Of a DNA stretch of 64,000 bases, positions 54,626 to 63,721 are shown piece after piece (the stretch's first letter is position 1; the number at the start of each line of letters is the position of its first letter). This DNA comes from HLUCCA09 sp965277275. GTDB lineage: Bacteria; Pseudomonadota; Alphaproteobacteria; Rhodobacterales; Rhodobacteraceae. The DNA is taken from the NCBI GenBank assembly GCA_965277275.1, contig CBDICG010000002.1, positions 558,001 through 622,000 of the forward strand. Direction: 5' to 3'. Below the pieces are notes generated by a model, which saw only the letters and a list, made by a program, of their open reading frames with translations, made no database searches and was not told the DNA's origin. The translations under genes and the position numbers were made by a program.

Positions 54626-55611
54626 GCCCGGTGCTGGAGGTCTCGGGGCTGAAGACCCACTTCTTCACCCGCGCGGGTGTGGTGAAGGCCGTCGATGGCG
54701 TCGATTTCACCGTGTCGAAGGGCGAGGTGATGGGGCTGGTGGGCGAGAGCGGCTCGGGCAAGTCCATCACCGGGTTCTCGATCCTCGGGCTGATCGATCC
54801 GCCGGGGCGGATCGTCGAGGGCTCGATCAAGTTCAACGGGGCCGAGATCGCGAATGCGCCGGAAGAGGCGTTGCAAGAGCTGCGTGGCAACAAGATCGCC
54901 ATGATCTTTCAGGACCCGATGATGACGCTCAACCCCGTGCTGCGCGTCGACACCCAGATGATCGAGGCCATCGTCGCGCACGAAAAGGTCGACAAACGCA
55001 CCGCATGGGAGCGCAGCCGTGACGCGCTCGGCCTCGTTGGCATCCCCTCGCCCGAGGAGCGGCTCAAGGCTTATCCGCACCAGCTTTCGGGCGGGATGCG
55101 TCAGCGCGTGGCCATCGCCATCGCGTTCCTCAACCGCCCCGACCTGATCATCGCTGACGAGCCCACCACTGCGCTCGACGTCACGATCCAGGGCCAGATC
55201 ATCTACGAAGCACAGAAGCTCACCCGCCAGACCGGCACCGCGATGATCTGGATCACCCACGACCTCGCCGTCGTGGCCGGCCTCGCGAACCGGATTTCGG
55301 TGATGTACGCGGGCAAGGTCGTCGAGCAGGGCGAGACAGACGACGTGATCGACCGGCCGCTGCATCCCTACACAGTGGGCCTTCTGGGCTCGGTGCCGAC
55401 GTCGAACAAGCGCGGCGAACGGCTCTACCAGATCGAAGGGATGACCCCCAACATGCTCGCGCTTCCCAAGGGCTGCGCCTTTGCCCCGAGGTGCCGCAGC
55501 GCCAGCGGGGCCTGCACCGAAGAACCCGCGATCACCCAGATCAACGGCCGGGCGCTGCGGTGCTTCCACCCGCATCTCGACGCGGCACCTGCGCGAGAAA
55601 CCCCGGCATGA
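54622..55611 (+). CDS. ABC transporter ATP-binding protein, DppD/OppD type
   Basis: The 329-residue ATPase has Walker A GESGSGKS, Q-loop FQDPMMTLNP, signature LSGGMRQR, Walker B LIIADEPTTALD and the H-loop THDLAVV. The C-terminal oligopeptide/dipeptide domain contains CAFAPRC and later Cys residues that in relatives bind an Fe-S cluster. It energises the importer with the DppF-type partner. Confidence 0.95.
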   Translation: MSPVLEVSGLKTHFFTRAGVVKAVDGVDFTVSKGEVMGLVGESGSGKSITGFSILGLIDPPGRIVEGSIKFNGAEIANAPEEALQELRGNKIAMIFQDPMMTLNPVLRVDTQMIEAIVAHEKVDKRTAWERSRDALGLVGIPSPEERLKAYPHQLSGGMRQRVAIAIAFLNRPDLIIADEPTTALDVTIQGQIIYEAQKLTRQTGTAMIWITHDLAVVAGLANRISVMYAGKVVEQGETDDVIDRPLHPYTVGLLGSVPTSNKRGERLYQIEGMTPNMLALPKGCAFAPRCRSASGACTEEPAITQINGRALRCFHPHLDAAPARETPA

Positions 55612-56606
55612 CCGATCCGATCCTCGAAATCCGCAACGTCTCCAAGCGCTTCACCAAGAAGCTCGACGTGGCCGGCAAGATCGCCCACCGCCTCGGCGCC
55701 GACATCCGCGAAGAGACGGTCCATGCGGTCGACAACGTCTCGCTCTCGATCGCGCCCGGCGAAGTGTTGGGTCTTGTGGGAGAGAGCGGCTGCGGCAAGT
55801 CTACCCTCGGGCGTGTCGTGGCGGGCATCCATTCGGCGACCGAGGGGCGGATCTTCTACGAAGGCCAGGACGTGGCGACGCTCAAGGGATCGGAAAGGCG
55901 CCGCGCCGTGCTTGCGATCCAGATGATCTTTCAGGACCCGTTCGCGAGCCTCAATCCGCGGATGCGGGTCGAGGACATTATCGGCGAGGCACCCCGCGTC
56001 CATGGCCTGACAACGCAGGCGGGGCTGCCCGACTACGTCGACGAGGTGATGCAGAAGGTCGGTCTGGATCCGTCGCTGAAGAAACGCTACGCGCATCAGT
56101 TTTCCGGCGGCCAGCGCCAGCGGATCGGCATTGCCCGCGCCCTTGCCGTGCAGCCGGATTTCCTCGTGTGCGACGAGGCCATCGCGGCGCTCGATGTCTC
56201 GATCCAGGCGCAGGTGATCAACCTCTTCATGGATCTGCGCAAGGATCTCGGCCTGACCTACCTCTTCATCTCGCACGACCTCTCCGTGGTCGAGCACATC
56301 GCAGACAGGGTCGCGATCATGTATCTGGGCCGCATCGTCGAGAGCGCGACGACCGAAGAGATCTTCGCCAACCCGCACCACCCCTACACCAAGGCGCTGC
56401 TGGCCGAGGCGCCGCGTCTCGATCAGCGCCTGCGCAACTACGCGCCCATCGTGGGCGAGATCCCCTCGCCGCTCGATCCGCCGCCCGGCTGCCACTTCAA
56501 CCCGCGCTGCCCCATCGCGCAGGACAAGTGCCGCTCCGAGCGGCCCGAGCTGGAGCGCATCGCGCCAACGCGCACCGTCTCCTGCCATTTCCACGAGGCC
56601 ACATGA
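55608..56606 (+). CDS. ABC transporter ATP-binding protein, DppF/OppF type
   Basis: The 332-residue ATPase has Walker A GESGCGKST, Q-loop FQDPFASLNP, signature FSGGQRQR, and HDLSVVEH. Walker B reads FLVCDEAIAALD, with Ile-Ala where PTS or PTT is common after Glu, but the catalytic Glu is kept. A basic insert (KKLDVAGKIAHRLGADIRE) lies before the Walker A. The C-terminal CHFNPRC region is present. It overlaps the formylglutamate amidohydrolase-like gene by 4 bases. Confidence 0.95.
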   Translation: MTDPILEIRNVSKRFTKKLDVAGKIAHRLGADIREETVHAVDNVSLSIAPGEVLGLVGESGCGKSTLGRVVAGIHSATEGRIFYEGQDVATLKGSERRRAVLAIQMIFQDPFASLNPRMRVEDIIGEAPRVHGLTTQAGLPDYVDEVMQKVGLDPSLKKRYAHQFSGGQRQRIGIARALAVQPDFLVCDEAIAALDVSIQAQVINLFMDLRKDLGLTYLFISHDLSVVEHIADRVAIMYLGRIVESATTEEIFANPHHPYTKALLAEAPRLDQRLRNYAPIVGEIPSPLDPPPGCHFNPRCPIAQDKCRSERPELERIAPTRTVSCHFHEAT

Positions 56607-57445
56607 GCCCGCCCGTCGTCACTCTAGCGCCCCGCGCAACGCCCGCTGCGCTGGTGTTCGACAGCCCGCATTCGGGCTCCGTCTACCCGGCGGATTTCGA
56701 CCACGCGATTGAGCGGATGACCCTGCGCCGCTCCGAAGACGCCCATGTCGACGAGCTGTTCGCCCATGTGGTCGATCACGGCGCGACGCTTGTGCATGCC
56801 CTCTTCCCGCGCGTCTACGTCGACCCGAATCGCAACGAGGACGACATCGACCTCACGATGATCGAGGGAGAGTGGACGCGGCCCGTCAATCCCAGCTTCA
56901 AGACGCTTGACCGGGGCGTCGGCCTGATCTGGCGCGACATGAAAGCCTTCGGGCCGATCTACGCTGGCAAGCTCACCGCCGCCCGGGTTGAAGCCCGGAT
57001 TGACGGCTACTGGCGGCCCTACCACGCCGCCCTGGCCGAGGCGCTCGACAAGGTGCAGGGCGATTTCGGCCGCGTCATTCACGTCAACTGCCACTCGATG
57101 GCGAGCATGGGCGACCGGACGACAGAGGACGGCGAGATCCCCCGCCCGGACTTCGTCGTGTCGGACCGCGACGGCACGACCTGCGCGCCCGCCGTCACCC
57201 GATGCGTCGTCGAAACGCTGCGTGGAATGGGTTACTCGGTTGCCATCAACGACCCCTACAAGGGGTTCGAGCTCGTCCGGCGGCACGGTCGCCCCGCCGA
57301 GGGGCGCCACAGCCTTCAGATCGAGATCAACCGCGCGCTCTACATGGAGGAATCCACCCTCTCGAAAGTGCCCGGCATCGCGCAGCTCGAAGCCAACCTC
57401 AACACTGTGACCGCCGCCCTCAAGGGCTTCGCAGAGACCCTCTAG
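56603..57445 (+). CDS. N-formylglutamate amidohydrolase family protein
   Basis: The 280-residue M14-fold hydrolase has the family motifs FDSPHSGSVYP, RRSEDAHVDELF, RVYVDPNRNEDDID, a conserved VNCHSMASMG and SLQIEINRALYM. HutG-type members release formate from N-formylglutamate, but no hut genes are near, so another N-acyl substrate is likely. It is translationally coupled to the importer ATPase gene and ends the plus-strand operon that began with M81. Confidence 0.9.
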   Translation: MSPPVVTLAPRATPAALVFDSPHSGSVYPADFDHAIERMTLRRSEDAHVDELFAHVVDHGATLVHALFPRVYVDPNRNEDDIDLTMIEGEWTRPVNPSFKTLDRGVGLIWRDMKAFGPIYAGKLTAARVEARIDGYWRPYHAALAEALDKVQGDFGRVIHVNCHSMASMGDRTTEDGEIPRPDFVVSDRDGTTCAPAVTRCVVETLRGMGYSVAINDPYKGFELVRRHGRPAEGRHSLQIEINRALYMEESTLSKVPGIAQLEANLNTVTAALKGFAETL

Positions 57446-57525
57446 CGACGGCCGATCGGCCCTGCTGGCGTCACTGGCAGAACCGCGTGAGAGCGGGCAT
57501 CAATGTGCCCCGACACGGGCAGCCG

Positions 57526-58287
57526 CTAGCCCCGCTCGTCAGACCCCATGCGCCGCTCCAGCCAACGCACGCCCGCGCTGATGATCAGTACCAGAACGAG
57601 GTATTCGAGGATCAGGAAGGTGTAGATCTCGAGCGGACGATACTCCGTCACCACCAGCTCATTGGCCCGCCGAGTCAGCTCCTGCATCCCGATGACGGAC
57701 GCGAAAGCAGACATCTTGACGATGTAGATGAACTGGTTCGCAAGCGGCGGCAGGATGCGCCGGATCGCCTGCGGCAGCACCACGTAGCGCATCGTCTGGA
57801 TGTAGTTCAGCCCGATCGTCTGCGCCGCTTCCGTCTGCCCCTTGGCGATGGACTGGATCCCGGCGCGGTAGATTTCGGCGGTAAACGCACTGTCAGAGAT
57901 CGCGAGCGTGATGATCGCCCCCCAGAACGGATCAATCGGGATATCGACGCCCATCGACTGGAAAATCAGCGGCAGCCCGTAAAACACCCAGAAAAGCATC
58001 GGCAGTAGCGGGATCGAGCGGACGAATTCCACGTAGACCCGGTTGATCAGCCGGACCCAGCGATTGGCGGAAAGCCCGGGGAGCGCGACGAGCAAGCCGA
58101 TCACAATGGAAATCGCCGCCGCGATCAGGCTGATGAGGATCGTCGCCCCCATGCCGCTGACCAGAAAGCGGATATTCGTCCAGCCTGAGTTGGTGGAGGG
58201 GTCGATCACGTACCAGCCCCATGTGACGGAGGAAGCACCACAGCCGGACAGGGCCAGAAGCGCGAGAAGAGCGGTCAATCGGAGCAT
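57526..58287 (-). CDS. Polar amino acid ABC transporter permease with N-terminal lipobox-like segment
   Basis: The 253-residue HisMQ-type permease has TM segments from about residue 42 onward and the EAA motif AAQTIGLNYIQTMRYVVLPQA. The first 20 residues (LLALLALSGCGASS) look like a lipoprotein signal with Cys16, followed by SVTWGWYVIDP. That is unusual for a permease and may mark a processed N-terminus or an old fusion. It is downstream of its ATPase gene and divergent from the binding protein. No second permease is present, so it would act as a homodimer. Confidence 0.9.
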   Translation of the reverse strand: MLRLTALLALLALSGCGASSVTWGWYVIDPSTNSGWTNIRFLVSGMGATILISLIAAAISIVIGLLVALPGLSANRWVRLINRVYVEFVRSIPLLPMLFWVFYGLPLIFQSMGVDIPIDPFWGAIITLAISDSAFTAEIYRAGIQSIAKGQTEAAQTIGLNYIQTMRYVVLPQAIRRILPPLANQFIYIVKMSAFASVIGMQELTRRANELVVTEYRPLEIYTFLILEYLVLVLIISAGVRWLERRMGSDERG

Positions 58288-58309
58288 GTTGGGCGCCTTT
58301 GGTCTTGGG

Positions 58310-59050
58310 TCAGTGCTGAAGGATCTGGCTGAGGAACAGGCGGCAGCGTTCGGTCTGCGGCGCCTCGAAGATCTCTGCGGGTCGGCCGGCCTCGACGATC
58401 TCTCCGGCGTCCATGAAGATCATCTTGTCCGCGACCTTGCGGGCAAATCCCATCTCGTGGGTCACGACGACCATCGTCATGCCGTCCTGCGCGAGCGTGA
58501 CCATCACGTCGAGCACCTCTGCGATCATCTCGGGATCAAGCGCAGACGTCGGCTCGTCAAAGAGCAGCACCTTGGGCTCCATGCAGAGCGAGCGCGCGAT
58601 CGCGACCCGTTGCTGCTGGCCGCCCGACAGCTGCCCGGGCCGCTTGTCCGCCTGCTCGGGGATGCGCACACGCGCGAGGTAGTGGCGCGCGCGCTCGTCG
58701 GCCTCGGCCCGGCTCAGGCCCCGCGCCTTCATGGGGCCCAACATGAGGTTCTGCAAAACGGTCAGATGCGGGAAGAGGTTGAACTGCTGGAACACCATCC
58801 CGACTTCGGAGCGGATCGCGTCCACCGACCGCTTGTCGGAGGTCAGCTCGACGCCATCCACGCGGATCACACCCTTTTGATGCGCTTCCAGCCGGTTGAT
58901 GCAGCGTACCACCGTGGACTTGCCGGAGCCCGAGGGGCCGCAGACAACGACGCGCTCCCCCTGCCCGACCGTGAGATTGATGTCCTTGAGGACGTGAAAA
59001 TCGCCAAACCACTTGTTGACGTCGACCATCTCGATCGCGTTCTGCGACAT
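58310..59050 (-). CDS. Polar amino acid ABC transporter ATP-binding protein
   Basis: The 246-residue GlnQ/HisP-type ATPase has Walker A GPSGSGKST, Q-loop FQQFNLFPH, signature LSGGQQQR, Walker B VLLFDEPTSALD and THEMGFAR. GGGGAGCTCCAAC precedes the ATG. It is first in the unit with the permease 22 bases downstream, opposite the binding protein gene. Confidence 0.96.
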   Translation of the reverse strand: MSQNAIEMVDVNKWFGDFHVLKDINLTVGQGERVVVCGPSGSGKSTVVRCINRLEAHQKGVIRVDGVELTSDKRSVDAIRSEVGMVFQQFNLFPHLTVLQNLMLGPMKARGLSRAEADERARHYLARVRIPEQADKRPGQLSGGQQQRVAIARSLCMEPKVLLFDEPTSALDPEMIAEVLDVMVTLAQDGMTMVVVTHEMGFARKVADKMIFMDAGEIVEAGRPAEIFEAPQTERCRLFLSQILQH

Positions 59051-59181
59051 GTTGGAGCTCCCCGGGGACGTGGCCCCCCGGGAATTCCGCTTGAGGTCGT
59101 GGTCCGTTTCGCCGTTCAATCGCATTACAACAATTCGCGGGCAGCAACGGTTCCCCAAATCCCAACAGGAGATTAGCTTTG

Positions 59182-59952
59182 ATGAAACCCTTCCTCACCG
59201 CCTGCGCGGCGGCCCTCGTTACGGCGAGCCTTGCCGTCTCGGCCACGGCGCAGTCGGCCCTCAACGAGATCCTCGACAGCGGCACGCTGAAGGTCGGCAC
59301 CACGGGCGACTGGAATCCGATGTCTGTCCGCAATCCGGCGACCAACAGCTACGAGGGCTTCGACATCGACGTGATGACCAAGCTCGCCGAAGACCTCGGC
59401 GTCGAGGTCGAGTTCGTCCCAACCGACTGGAAGACGCTGGTGAACGGTGTCGTCGCGGGCCAGTACCACATGACCGGCTCCGCCTCGATCTCGCCACCGC
59501 GCATGAAGGTCGCGGGCTTCTCGGAGAGCTACATCGCGGTCGAGATCTTCCCCTTCACACACGCCGACAAGGCCGGTGAATTCGACAGCTACGACTCGAT
59601 CAACCAAGAGGGCGTGACCGTCGCCACGACGCTCGGCACCACCTTCGAGGCTCTGGCGCGCGAGTGGTTCCCGAACGCCGAGATCAAGGTCGTCGAGGCC
59701 CCGGCGCGCGGCTACCAGGAAGTGATCGCAGGCCGCGCGGACGTCTTCATCACATCCAACATCGAAGGGTCCACGCTGGTGGGCAAGTTCCCGGTGGTTC
59801 AGGTCGAGGGCGCCGAGCCGCGCTCACCGTCGCCCATCGCGATGCTGCTGCCACAGAACGACCAGGTGTGGATCAACTACGTCAACAACTGGATCAAGGT
59901 GAAGCAGGCCCAGGGCTTCTTCGACGAGGTCCGCGCGAACTGGGGCCTCTGA
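59182..59952 (+). CDS. Transporter substrate-binding protein, family 3
   Basis: The 256-residue periplasmic protein has a signal peptide ending VSATAQ and SBP_bac_3 features: GTLKVGTTGDWNP, GFDIDVMTKLAEDLGVEVEFV, and MTGSASISPPRMKVAGFSESY. The ligand is probably an amino acid or small amine. The ATG at 59182 is preceded by a TTG that opens the frame one codon earlier. It is divergent from the ATPase gene and only 9 bases from the creatininase-like gene. Confidence 0.93.
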   Translation: MKPFLTACAAALVTASLAVSATAQSALNEILDSGTLKVGTTGDWNPMSVRNPATNSYEGFDIDVMTKLAEDLGVEVEFVPTDWKTLVNGVVAGQYHMTGSASISPPRMKVAGFSESYIAVEIFPFTHADKAGEFDSYDSINQEGVTVATTLGTTFEALAREWFPNAEIKVVEAPARGYQEVIAGRADVFITSNIEGSTLVGKFPVVQVEGAEPRSPSPIAMLLPQNDQVWINYVNNWIKVKQAQGFFDEVRANWGL

Positions 59953-59961
59953 GCTCCGGCC

Positions 59962-60711
59962 ATGCGCCTGGATCTGGCAACATGGGGCGAGGTGGAGCAC
60001 TACCTCGCCCTTTCTTCTGCGCCGGGCATCCTGCTTCCGGTCGGCTCTACCGAACAGCACGGCCCCATGGGCCTGATCGGGACGGATGCGCTCTGCGCCG
60101 AAGCCATTGCCCGCGGTGCGGGCGACGCGGCGGAGGCCTACGTCGCACCCACGCTCGCCTATACGCCCGCCCCGTTCAACGCGGGGTTTCCCGGTACGAT
60201 TTCGGTGTCCGACAGCACTTTCCGCGCGCTCGCAACCGATGTCCTCAGCGCACTTGCGGCCCAGGGCTTCCGCCGGATCTACGTGTTGAACGCGCATGGC
60301 GCCAACCTTGCCCCCTTGCGTGAGACGGTGCCATCGATCTCGAATGCGTTGGTGCGCCTGCGCAGCTGGTGGGAATTCGACGCGGTCAACGTCCTGCGGC
60401 AGCGCCTCTATGGCGAATGGGAGGGGCTCCACGCGACGCCCTCCGAAGTTGCGATCACGCAGGCCCTTTATCATTCAGTGCCCGCCGGTGCCGCTGCCGC
60501 CCCGCCGCGTCGGCTCTCCCCCGAAGAGATCCGCGACCGGGCTGGCGACAACCACGGCAGCGCGGAGCTTCACCGCGCCGAGTTCCCGGATGGCCGCGTT
60601 GGGGCACATTCCGCGCTTGCACGACCCGAACATGGCGAGGCGTTGCTCGCAGCGGGCATCGCAGCGGTCGCCGCAGACTATCAGGCATTTCTGAAAGCCC
60701 CGGCGCCATAG
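59962..60711 (+). CDS. Creatininase/creatinine amidohydrolase family protein
   Basis: The 249-residue protein has the family metal motif LPVGSTEQHGPM with Glu and His ligands, the third ligand Asp in IGTDALC, and the His in NAHGAN. Most members have HGPH and NGHGGN, so two non-ligand positions differ. It hydrolyses a cyclic or linear amide. Tight placement after the binding protein suggests that it acts on the imported compound. Creatinine itself is not implied. Confidence 0.88.
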   Translation: MRLDLATWGEVEHYLALSSAPGILLPVGSTEQHGPMGLIGTDALCAEAIARGAGDAAEAYVAPTLAYTPAPFNAGFPGTISVSDSTFRALATDVLSALAAQGFRRIYVLNAHGANLAPLRETVPSISNALVRLRSWWEFDAVNVLRQRLYGEWEGLHATPSEVAITQALYHSVPAGAAAAPPRRLSPEEIRDRAGDNHGSAELHRAEFPDGRVGAHSALARPEHGEALLAAGIAAVAADYQAFLKAPAP

Positions 60712-60830
60712 CCTGACGAGACCCGCTTCGCGCCGGGAGGGGCCCTTTCGCGTTTCATCGGGTGTCACGGCCAAAGACGGGATTGCGCAGACACGCAGTG
60801 ATGCCTACGCGCGCCGTGGGATACGCCGCT

Positions 60831-62165
60831 TCAGAGCTCGGCGCCCGCCCGCGCCTCCCCCCACTTCAGCCGCAGCGCCGCGCCAAGGCGGGCCACGGGG
60901 CCCGGTGGCAAGCGCTTGGGCGGGTCGGAAGACAAAGCCCGCTCAAGCGCCGGGCTACTCTGCCCGGTCGCGAGATCCGCCGCGAGCATGCCGGCCAGTG
61001 TCCCCCGGGTCGTGCCCAGACCGTTTTGACAGCACGCCGAATACAGGCCGTCCTGCAGTTGCCCGATCATCTGTACGCCGTTCAGGCTCAGGCAGAGGCG
61101 CCCGCCCCAGCGGTACTCCATCGGGACGTCGGGCAGCATCGGGAACCGCGCCCGGAAGGCCCTGTCGTGATCCTGCCCCACCCGGGCAAGACGCGCGGCA
61201 TCGACCTCCAACGACGGATCGAACGTGAAGCGGTTGCGCACGACGATCCTGTCCCCGCCCACCCCGGACAGCCTGCGCACGGTAGATCCGAGCGGATCGG
61301 AGGGCGTCACCCCCCAGACAGGCGCGCCGCCGAGCTTGCGTACTTCATCGGCGGTCAGACCGCGGGTCATCGAGGCGTAGGTGAAGATGTGCATCAGCCG
61401 CCCCCGGGCAAAGCCGAAACTGTTGAGATGCCCGTTCACCGCGAGGATCACCCGCGGCGCGGAAACCTCGCCCGCTGGCGTCGTGGCCACCCAATCCCCC
61501 CGCCGCTCCAATCGTGTCACCGGGCTCATTTCGTGCAGCGTCACCCGGTTGGAGCGCAGGCCCTGCACGACACCGCGGACGTACATCGCCGGTTGCAGGA
61601 TCGCCGCCCCCGGAGTGAAGAGACCACCCTGATAGTAGCGGATGCCCGTCAGCTCCCGCATCTCGGCGGCGTCGAGCAGTCGGTGATCCTCTCCCATCGA
61701 GGCGAGGTGAGCCGCGTAGGAGCGATTGTGGGCAAGTCCCTTGTCGCTCGCGGCGGCATTGATCTTGCCCGACCGGACAAGCGCTTCCGCCGGCAGGCCA
61801 AACTCTTCGGCCATCTGGTGCGCAAAGTCGATCGCCATGCGGTTTTCGGCCGTCAGGGCGACATCATGCTCGATCTTGCCGCCGTAGTCGCTGGAGGACA
61901 GATCATGCGGCAGGTCGACCATGAACCCCGAATTTCGGCCCGCCGGCCCCTCCCCCACGCGCGTGGCGTCGAGCACGGTGATCCTGTCCCCGGGGCACGT
62001 GAGCGACAGGCGGCGAGCGGCCGAGAGCCCGGCGAAGCCCGCGCCGATGACGAGCCAATCGGCCGTCTGGCGCCCTTCGAGCGGCACTGGCGGCGCGGCG
62101 TCGGGCAACAGCCGGTTCCACGCCGCTGGTCCGGGATCGCGGGGAAGGCGCGTGATGTTTGCCAT
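60831..62165 (-). CDS. FAD-dependent amine oxidoreductase (DAO family)
   Basis: The 444-residue flavoprotein has the Rossmann motif VIGAGFAGLSAARRL near residue 39, the LDATRVGEGPAGRNSGFM segment seen in N-methyl amino acid oxidases, and a YRWGGRLCLSLNGVQMIG substrate-side stretch. Such enzymes oxidise secondary or tertiary amines such as sarcosine-like compounds. It follows the MttB-family gene by 8 bases with GGGGGAGGC before the ATG. The pair is one that I recall from other roseobacters. Confidence 0.9.
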   Translation of the reverse strand: MANITRLPRDPGPAAWNRLLPDAAPPVPLEGRQTADWLVIGAGFAGLSAARRLSLTCPGDRITVLDATRVGEGPAGRNSGFMVDLPHDLSSSDYGGKIEHDVALTAENRMAIDFAHQMAEEFGLPAEALVRSGKINAAASDKGLAHNRSYAAHLASMGEDHRLLDAAEMRELTGIRYYQGGLFTPGAAILQPAMYVRGVVQGLRSNRVTLHEMSPVTRLERRGDWVATTPAGEVSAPRVILAVNGHLNSFGFARGRLMHIFTYASMTRGLTADEVRKLGGAPVWGVTPSDPLGSTVRRLSGVGGDRIVVRNRFTFDPSLEVDAARLARVGQDHDRAFRARFPMLPDVPMEYRWGGRLCLSLNGVQMIGQLQDGLYSACCQNGLGTTRGTLAGMLAADLATGQSSPALERALSSDPPKRLPPGPVARLGAALRLKWGEARAGAEL

Positions 62166-62173
62166 GCCTCCCC

Positions 62174-63721
62174 CTAATGGCTCTGGTTGAGTGCATCGGC
62201 GGCCGGTATCTCGCGCTCCCGGCGGGCGATGTAATCCTGCAATGCCTCGTCAGCCGCCAGATCGAGCGTGGGCTCCTCATAATCCGCCAGAAGCGCACGG
62301 GCATGGCGCAAGGCCCGCTCCGTGATCTCCACCGCGCCCTCCGCCTGCCACTGCTCGATGGAATTATTGTCGAACATGTCAGGCATGAAGAATGCGCGCT
62401 GGAAGTTCTCGAGCGTATGGGCGTGACCCAGGTAGTGCCCGCCCGGCCCGATATCGGCGATGGCCGCGAGCCCCTCATCGAAATCATCCCAGCGGATGCC
62501 CTCGGCCATGCGGTAGGCCATGGCGCATTGCTCGGCGTCCACGATAAACTTCGCGATCGAGCAATGCATGCCCGCCTCGTTCCAGCCCGCCGAGTGCCAG
62601 AGGTAATTCGCCCCCGCCATGATGACGGCCTGCAACGTCGTGGCGCTCTCGTAGCCCGCTTGCGCGTCAAAGGTCTTGGCCCCGCCCAGCGTGTTCGACG
62701 TGCGCCACGGCACGCGGTAGTAGCGCGCCATCTGCCCGATCATGAAGTTCATCAGGCTGATCTCGGGCGTGCCCGCCATCGGCGCGCCGGATTTCATCGA
62801 GACGGTAGACAGATAGTGGCCGTAGATCGCCGAGCAGCCCTTGCGGATCACCTGTGTGTAGGCCAGCGCCGACAGCGCCTCGGCGTTGAGCTGTGCCACG
62901 GTCGGGGCGACCGAGGCCGGCGTATTGGCCCCGCCCAGAACGAAAGGCGAGCAGAGCACCGGCTGGTTCTTGCGGCAGAACGCACGCATCGCCCCGAGCA
63001 TCGTCTCGTCCCACACCAGCGGGGAGTTGCCGTTGCAATTCCCGGTCACAACGGGATGCGTCTCCATGAACTCCGCGCCGAACAGGATCGCGCACATCTC
63101 CATCACGTCTTCGGCGTTCCTTGGGCTCGTCGTCATGCCCATGAACGTCTTGTCGGAATGCTTCATTGACGAATAGGTGATCCGCAGATGGCGCTGGCTG
63201 ATCGGGTGATCGTAGGGCTCAACGATATGGTGCGCGCTGGAATGCAGCGCGGGCAGCATGTGCGCGAGCTTGTGGAAAGTGGCAAGGTCGTCGAGCGTCG
63301 GATTGCGGCGCTTGTCCTCGAGGTCGCGCAGAAAGGGTGCCCCCGTCATCGGCACGAAGATCGCGTGATCCTTGCCGAAAGGCAGGCTGTTGGCCGGGTT
63401 GCGCGCGTGGAAGGTGAAGCTCTCCGGAATGGTCGCGATCAACTCGCGCACGAGGAACCTGTCGAGGAAGACCGTCTCGCCCTCCACCTTCGCGCCCGCC
63501 CGCCTCCAATCCGCGAGCGCGACGGGATCGCGAAATACCACCCCGACATTCTCGAGGATATGCATCGACGCCGCGTCGATCCGTTCGATCTGGCCATCAT
63601 CCATCGGCTCGGTCAAAGGGAGCCGACGCTTCAATGCAGGCAACATCGTGAAATCGCGCGCCTCGCGCACCGCCTTGCGCGCTCCACGTCCCCGGCGGGC
63701 GGGTTTCTCGAGCGTGGTCAC
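62174..63721 (-). CDS. Trimethylamine methyltransferase (MttB) family protein, non-pyrrolysine
   Basis: The 515-residue TIM-barrel protein has MttB-family features: DAASMHILENVGV, TYSSMKHSDKTFMGM, VTGNCNGNSPLVWDE and GYESATTLQAVIMAGANYLWHSAGW. It has no internal amber codon, so it is of the MtgB type that demethylates quaternary amines rather than trimethylamine. No corrinoid protein gene is adjacent. The GTG start overlaps the aldehyde dehydrogenase stop (GTGA). Substrate unknown; betaine-like compounds are plausible. Confidence 0.92.
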   Translation of the reverse strand: MTTLEKPARRGRGARKAVREARDFTMLPALKRRLPLTEPMDDGQIERIDAASMHILENVGVVFRDPVALADWRRAGAKVEGETVFLDRFLVRELIATIPESFTFHARNPANSLPFGKDHAIFVPMTGAPFLRDLEDKRRNPTLDDLATFHKLAHMLPALHSSAHHIVEPYDHPISQRHLRITYSSMKHSDKTFMGMTTSPRNAEDVMEMCAILFGAEFMETHPVVTGNCNGNSPLVWDETMLGAMRAFCRKNQPVLCSPFVLGGANTPASVAPTVAQLNAEALSALAYTQVIRKGCSAIYGHYLSTVSMKSGAPMAGTPEISLMNFMIGQMARYYRVPWRTSNTLGGAKTFDAQAGYESATTLQAVIMAGANYLWHSAGWNEAGMHCSIAKFIVDAEQCAMAYRMAEGIRWDDFDEGLAAIADIGPGGHYLGHAHTLENFQRAFFMPDMFDNNSIEQWQAEGAVEITERALRHARALLADYEEPTLDLAADEALQDYIARREREIPAADALNQSH

